NCBI RefSeq assembly: GCF_020379485.1
Contig: NC_063452.1
Coordinates: 26,790,770-26,854,769 of the forward strand
Source: Brassica napus
Taxonomy: Eukaryota > Streptophyta > Magnoliopsida > Brassicales > Brassicaceae
Reading direction: 5' to 3'
Length of the DNA: 64,000 bases
Shown piece by piece: positions 57,880 through 64,000 of this stretch. Each line of letters opens with the position of its first letter. Within the stretch, counting starts at the first letter, position 1. The notes beneath the pieces are model-generated. The model did no database searches. It saw only the letters and a program-made list of their open reading frames with translations, and was not told the origin of the DNA. A program made the position numbers and the translations under genes.

Positions 57880-59273
57880 TCTATTCTATTAAAACACCTG
57901 TTTGACCCATTGATAAAAATTGGATCCAACAACTATTTTTAACGATACATACCTTTTTAATGTGATAACTACTATGCCTTCTTAATTTTCATAACTAACC
58001 ACCGCATCATTTTCTTTTTCGAAAATAACCACCACTCTTTAATAGTAGGAAACCTCTATTTATATGCAACTTCCGCTTTTACAAGCTGTTTTCTATTTGA
58101 TCGGAACCATTTAAAATATATTTCTGGACTTTAGCACCATTTAAATTTACTACTAATATATTTTCTGGACTTTACCACTATATTTACGATAGCTAATAAT
58201 ATTTAACCTTACTTATGTCGACTGTTTAATATACAAAATCAAAGCTTTAAAATATTTCTTACAGGCCATAGTAGAGTAGAGGCTTTTCAGATGTAGGAGT
58301 TAAATTGTTTGGTGATGCTATAGACACAAAAACGTGTTTCTTTTCATACATCTTCTTTTTCAATGGAGACAAGATCAACGCTTTGGTTTTGTTAACCTTT
58401 CCTTCCCTCCAGTACACTTCAGACACATATATTAGCTCGATTAAGATCAGCTTCACTCAGATCGGAAGAAACAGAGGATCCGTCACATCTGAAATTTCAT
58501 TCAAAATAAAATTCTCAGATTCCACCTCAAAATAAGATTACATGCAACAAAATATATTTAATCTAACAACAAAACGAGTGATATTACATGTACCTGGGCT
58601 GATCTGAGCAATCTTTTTTACAGATCGATTAAGTTTGAGCTGAGACAAGATCCGGTCGGTTGTAATAGAAAGAGGGAGAGAGAAACTCTATTTTCGAGCT
58701 GATCTTTTTTTTTTTGATCAAAAGAGCTGATCTTTCTAAAAAGATTTTTTTCTCTATAATAAGTTTGTGGTCGGGATTTATTTATTTATATGGGTATTAG
58801 GCCTCAAATTTGATACATTGTTTTGCATTGTGTATTTGTATGGCTTTTTAAAATTCCTATCGTTTTAAAATTATTTTGCCTAATTGATCTTAATTAGATA
58901 TTACTAATCTATATTATTATCAAACAATTTTTAGGGTCATCTGTTATAACTATTCTGTTAAAACACCTACTTAAGTTTAGAAATAAAATGTGGGAAATTA
59001 AAAATGTTATCATATATGAAAGTACAAAAAAATATTACAAATTGCAAATTTGGTGAATAAAGATTAAAAATAATTTCCCAAATGTGTACGACACAAATAC
59101 ATAATTATGAAACTTGATAAATTATTTATTTAAAGTAGAGAAAATTATATCTATTCTATTAAATTCATATCATACAAAAATATAATTATACAAACACAGA
59201 CATAAATTATATTAGGCAAAAAATTAAAAAAACAAAAAGTATACTCGCCCTCTGAGGGCGGGTCAATATCTAG
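57880..59273 (+). mobile_element. Helitron D
   Basis: Starts TCTATTCTATTAAAACACC after an A (57879). Ends with hairpin CGCCCTCTGAGGGCG (59246-59260), GGTCAATAT and CTAG (59270-59273) followed by T. About 1.39 kb. A second 5'-like sequence at 58946-58964 (CTATTCTGTTAAAACACC) leaves open whether a shorter or nested copy is present. Short ORFs around 58259-58535 show no recognised family. Confidence 0.65.
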
Positions 59274-59760
59274 TTATGTTTTTTATAAGCGGAGACTAGC
59301 ACGTCTAAACGCGGGTCTAGTCTAAAAAGCTTTGACAATAATAATAAAAAACATAGAAAAAATATAAAACATTTAGTCTTTCTTCATCTACTGGTTTCAT
59401 GACGAATCAAAAGTCAACGAATACATAAGTTTAATCATGGATTCTACTACATCATGGACTCTATATATTACACCATCACCATAGTCTGGAGAGTTTAAAC
59501 AGTCCACAAGAAGCAAAGCTATAAACCATACGGGCTTCTACCAAGTCTAACAAGTCACTACATAAAAAGACCCTTGCAGATACCCTTTCGCTTCTTATCC
59601 CACGCAATTTTGTCAAGTAACAAAACTTAAATTATCGCAAGTATGGTGAATAGCTTTTGGGTGTACAAGCTAACCTTATACCTCTTTAATCCCATTGGTT
59701 TGGTTTTTGCACTATCTTCAAATTAACTGGTAATTTGACAAACCAGGCATAGTAGATCTT
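59274..59760. other. MED16 3' flank
   Basis: 3' UTR and terminator region of the minus-strand MED16 gene, plus an imperfect palindrome at 59292-59322 (GACTAGCACG ... GGTCTAGTC). No gene. Confidence 0.45.
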
Positions 59761-62700
59761 CTATACAACACGGACCCACGTTCCACCACACATGGGGCAG
59801 CAATAAACCCAACGGCTGGTCCACCACGCCTCACGTTCATTCGGATTTGGCTGCTTAGAAGCACCTGGTGAAGCAAATGCAGATGTCTGCCTTAAGCATC
59901 TTATGCACTGTAATAAAGAAAACAGTCAAGTTACAAACGGCAGACTTTCGTATTGCAATTATTAAAGAAATGTGCAGGGAAGGAAATGTATCAAGAGTTA
60001 ACCTTGTACCAAACTCCTTCAAGACCAGTTTTCCACGTGGCGGTGACAACATCCCTACGAGAACCCATGATCCCAAGATAAGCACCCAAACCCACAGAAG
60101 TATTTAAACCAAAAGCCGCATCTCTTTCAGACATTCTGCGTTTTCTTGGCCAAAGACTTTGGACTCTGTCGTACACATCTAGGGAATGACCCTGCGTGAA
60201 AAAAGTATCATCTGACGGGACCGCATCCTCAGGATCTGTTCCGGGACCACCGAATAAATTTCTTCTATGCCATTCTTCGGATGGGGGATGAAGCTCCAAC
60301 TCCCGAAGTAGAAGGCCAGCAGCATCAGCTCCTCTTGGACGAGGCATGTTCTGTTTATTCAGTTTTATTATAAAAAAATTATAATGAGAATCAGGGATGA
60401 AAGAAAGCTAAAAGGATACAATTTCATAAAGTAGTTCACCAAACAGCACTACCTGCATATGTGGTCCAAGAGCTGCTTCTACCACCTCAGGCAACACAGT
60501 GTAGTTTCCATCAATATAGTGAAGTCGAACTTGGATGTTCCCACTACCTACCTGAGAGCCAGGCAAGGGATGCGGAAGCGCAGCTGTTCTCTTGCAGAGA
60601 TCCATTAGTATATGGAAAAGAACTCTCACCTGAAAGATCAAAGCGTAACTAAAAGATCTTTCTAGAATATTGAACTTATCAACAGGGCATATTTTTTTTC
60701 TCGATCAACCAACCTAGGGTTTTCATTATTCTCACCCATGATGATCAGCTTAAGCCCAGGTATAATTGTATAAAAGTGAAGACAAGGAATACAAGTGCCT
60801 ACCTCCTCAAAAGTATAGCCTTGACCAGCATTCCCAGATCCCATCTTTGTTGTACGGGCAGAATTATCATCAATCCCTTTCACTCCAGCACCCAACTGAG
60901 AAGTCCGGAATCCCTGGGCTTCCTCCATCCTGTTCAAGGCAGGGTTTGGTTTAGCAGAGTTGACCTCTTCCGACTTGCTGGTAGCCCCCGTTTGAAGCTT
61001 TTGTGAACTGGCATCAGCATTTCTCTGGTGATTTCGTGAAGCCTGTAACCTCTGGAAGTAACAGAATAGCAACAGCTGGCATAACCGGTGAAGGAAATGA
61101 CAGTCCCCAATGAGCCGAACAGCTGGTGTTCCAGGAAATGTTCCTGTATTGATGCTTATTGGCATGAAGGTAGCTGAACCACTGACTGGGCTTGCAGTAG
61201 AGTTTGACACTCCATCATTTGAGCTACTAAATTTCGCTATGGCACCTTGCATCCAAGCTTGCATTTGTGTGCTTCCGCTGGAGTTTGTAGTACTAGTAGT
61301 AGCAGTAGGTTGCCCTGGTCCGTGATTCACTGACTTGTCAGGAACAGCTGCAGATAAAAGAGTTGAGATATCCCTCAATGTGCTACAAGTTACATGCCAA
61401 GTCCAACAACACAGATAACCAAATGTACCACCCACTAACCTAAGAAGGGGAGATACATGGATTATACACTAAAGTTTACAGACCAGAAGAAAATCTAGAC
61501 TTCAGAAGCTCATCTCATTTTCATGAATTCTAACCTACCCACAAGACAATGATATTTCTACCGCTATGCTCCATTATCCATTCTTCACGCCTAGAGAAAA
61601 TAAGAAATGACAAAATAAACAGCATACTGACCCTGGATTGTTGCAGGAGACGATGCATTTTGTGTGGGACTGGCAACCATGTTGCGATTACTGCCAGTTC
61701 CAGTGGAAGCAGCATGGCTTGCAAGTGTCCGACAAAAACTCGCATAGCGTCTTAAACGTGTGATAAAATGAGAAGCCAGGTCAAGAACAGCATCCACATA
61801 AGCCTGTACAAGATATGAAAAAGAAAAAGAATCAGAAAAAAAAACAGAAAAGTAGCAACAGGAAAATAAGTTTTGCATATCAAGATAGTGATATGGTCTT
61901 ATTTCATATTCAGTAATATATGATCATGAACAGAAAAATGATATGTTGACTTCGTGGAAACAATCACTAGCGCAATTAGCTAACTAAAATTATATATGCA
62001 AAATAACCAAATCTAATTCAAAGTTTTAAACACAACGTGTCTTGGCTGATTGTAAGAAGGAAGATACCTCATCAAAACTAACACAGTGAAGACTTTAAAT
62101 GAAAACACTGCATGATCCCTTCAAAATATTCATACTTACATTTCCATCTCATAAAAAGAAAAACATGTAACGCCATCCTCGGAATTGGAGGTAGATATAC
62201 CTGAATACTGGAAACAAGAGCAGGATCGACAGCCATTGCCTCAGGATCGGTGCCTAATATGGTCTCACCATCTGTTCGCCATGGCTCAATAACCAACGCT
62301 GAAGGGTTCACAAGAGCTGATTCAATTCCTTTTCCAAGCATGTCCAACAACAATCTTGCTTGCATATCTAAGACCATGGCACGAACCTCCTGAGCATTGG
62401 TTCCTTCAAGTAACCGACATTTGATCCTGTCTAGATTCTGAAAACCATAAAATTACAAGATTTTACCAAAGAGTAGAAACCAAACTTGAAAACAAAGTTT
62501 AAGAAAAAAAAACAAAGCATCACAAGAGGACAAAATCCCTGCCAAGATTCTATTCATCGTCTTAAGAGTCAGATCCAATATCCATATTACTCAACCCATT
62601 CAAATTCAGATAACTACGGGAGGTGTTTTTTCCGTTTTTTGGGGTAACGTTAATGTTTAAAACTACGATCGCATAGTCGAATAGAAGAACCAACACAAAT

Positions 62701-64000
62701 AGAGTCTACAGGCTCGTATAATAGAGTAGCTTTATACAGCTAAAATTAATCATTAAGAAACAGAAAAAGCACAAGGTAAACCAAGTTTTATGAAGGCTAA
62801 CGATACGGTACGGCCAAGCAAACAACTCAAATATTCTGAAAAGGTGAAAAGATTAATGAGTTTAGAAAAACATACAGGACCATATTGTTGCCTGTGTTGT
62901 GTTGAAGGAAGGGAATGAAAATCAGCATCCATGACAGCAATCACGCTGGTCAGCGAAACTGTAATCATCAAGAAAAGGAAATGTGTCATCCGATGCTTTC
63001 AACCGTGTATCATCCAATCAAGACAGTAACATCTGAATCATTATGCTCTATGTTATTGAAAGCTTATCATAAAATCATAGAGTACAATACTCTCTACAAA
63101 ATAAACAAGTAGAAAATAGGTTCTTTGAATGCCATGGAGCTTATTAAAAGTGAGATCATTTCTAAGCAAACTAAAAAATGGTTGTTCTGGAGCTAAAGAA
63201 CAACTAATTTCTGAGTGAAAAGATTAAACAGCATTGAAATCAAGAAAACTTATAAGCACCACAAATTATACCAATGCCATCCTCTGCAGCACTCTGTGTA
63301 CAGCCAACTGCATCCCACCAATCAACTCCAACCAAAAGACTCCACCAGAATCTGTTCAAACAAAGTGCAACCATATAAGTTTCTTTACAACCAAACAGGC
63401 TAGCGAATAAATACCAGGGATGACGTACCTCTCAGCAATCGCCCGCTCCCACATTGATTGATCAACCTTTGATTGGTTAGGTGGAAGGGCAGGCGGAAGA
63501 ACACGAATGATATTCAACATAGCACAGTCCTTCGCAGCATCATGCCATACAGAAGCCGAGCAGCAGCTCGTTGGAGAAAATGCGGGTGCAGCAATAGCTG
63601 AACCGACATTTATTTGATAGTTTTCAACGGGTGAAAAAGTTGGACCCGAAAAGATATGAACTCCGCCGCGAAGAAAAGCAACCGCAATTTCACCACCATG
63701 AGCAGAATAGACAATCCGTGCAAGTGTACGAATATCACTTGGCAAATCAAAAGGGTCAAAAACAACCTTGTTAGCCTTGTCATCACCAGAATCAGGCTCC
63801 TTTTGTGCATCCACACTAGGCCCTGCAACAGCTGTTTGATGATTCTTGAAATCGTTTGTAGGTGGTATGCTCAAATCCACTCTCGATACCCAGACAGTTT
63901 GTGTGGGGACCTGTCCACCAAAATTCGAAGTTGGGCTTCCAAATATCTGATGCAGTACAACAGGTTGAACACTTGATTCCCAGCGCTGTACTTTCCAACC
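59761..64000 (-). CDS. MED16: Mediator complex subunit 16 (SFR6), C-terminal part
   Basis: MED16 is a tail-module Mediator subunit that links transcription factors to RNA polymerase II. In Arabidopsis it is SFR6, needed for cold/freezing response and iron and defence gene expression. Nine exons lie in the window: 63429-64000 (continues outside), 63272-63351, 62876-62958, 62201-62437, 61632-61803, 60803-61347, 60453-60629, 60003-60350 and 59761-59907 (TAG). They add up to 2361 nt (786 aa plus stop) with every junction in frame. Recognisable stretches are WESSVQPVVLHQIFG, FDPFDLPSDIRTLARIVYSAHGGEIAVAFLRGG, WWSLLVGVDWWDAVGCTQSAAEDGI, RLIGDCHFLHRLCQLLLFC and NIQVRLHYIDGNYTVLPEVVEAALGPHMQ. The end has a CxxC...CxxC zinc-binding-like pattern (CIRC ... 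CPMCGGTW). The N-terminal WD40-like part lies beyond 64000. No defect was seen. Confidence 0.95.

Noticed and set aside
58259..58535. Overlapping ORFs on both strands inside Helitron D, possible captured gene piece
   Set aside because: Neither translation shows a motif I can assign (an RPA-like origin was considered); too short and no splice context.
1..64000. CRISPR arrays, operons or bacterial mobile elements
   Set aside because: No direct-repeat/spacer arrays or bacterial gene organisation; all signals are of plant nuclear DNA.

Overview
This is plant nuclear DNA, almost certainly from a Brassiceae species (Brassica or a close relative). The evidence is spliced genes with GT-AG introns, AT-rich intergenic DNA, several plant transposon classes, and conserved single-copy genes in the order of the top of Arabidopsis chromosome 4: allantoinase (ALN), the multidomain glutaredoxin GRXS17, a DES1-like sphingolipid desaturase and Mediator subunit MED16/SFR6. 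The Arabidopsis block is tight. Here it is stretched over 64 kb, mostly by transposons. Protein assignments come from reading translations and recalling families; no database search was run.

Layout. 1-3167 (+): ALN without exon 1. 4867-16304: a complete 11.4-kb Ty3/gypsy Tat-lineage LTR retrotransposon with a perfect 5-bp target duplication. Its gag-pol, on the minus strand, is broken in four places. A spliced gene on the opposite strand (about 1010 aa) is open. 17704-23740: a hAT element with a broken transposase and a nested tRNA-derived SINE. 23741-32539: decayed, shuffled copies of the ALN-GRXS17 neighbourhood (GRXS17 5' fragment, F-box fragment, ALN exon fragments) in AT-rich DNA. 32540-34007 (+): GRXS17 with only two glutaredoxin domains. 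34.3-38.8 kb: a tandem array of roughly 280-bp units carrying two nested Helitrons and a Stowaway-like MITE, followed by a third Helitron. 39113-40117: a broken SINA-type E3 ligase. 41.4-42.9 kb: an inverted fossil of GRXS17 and ALN next to a copy of the DES1-like 3' flank. 43398-44627 (+): an F-box gene.

45383-56349 (-): the DES1-like desaturase in two exons separated by a 10-kb intron. The intron holds a Helitron that itself contains a 7.96-kb CACTA transposon with a TNP2-type transposase (open) and a second transposase-type gene (frameshifted). 57.1-59.3 kb: further Helitron ends. 59761-64000 (-): the C-terminal part of MED16.

How the genes relate. The four host genes share ancestral position, not a pathway. 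ALN acts in ureide catabolism in the ER, GRXS17 in redox and iron-sulfur handling, DES1-like in sphingoid-base desaturation, and MED16 in transcription. The remaining genes belong to transposons or to rapidly changing E3-ligase families. The main interest lies in the nested insertions with their paralogous empty sites, the loss of a domain from GRXS17, and the contrast between the decayed pol and the intact antisense gene in the retrotransposon.
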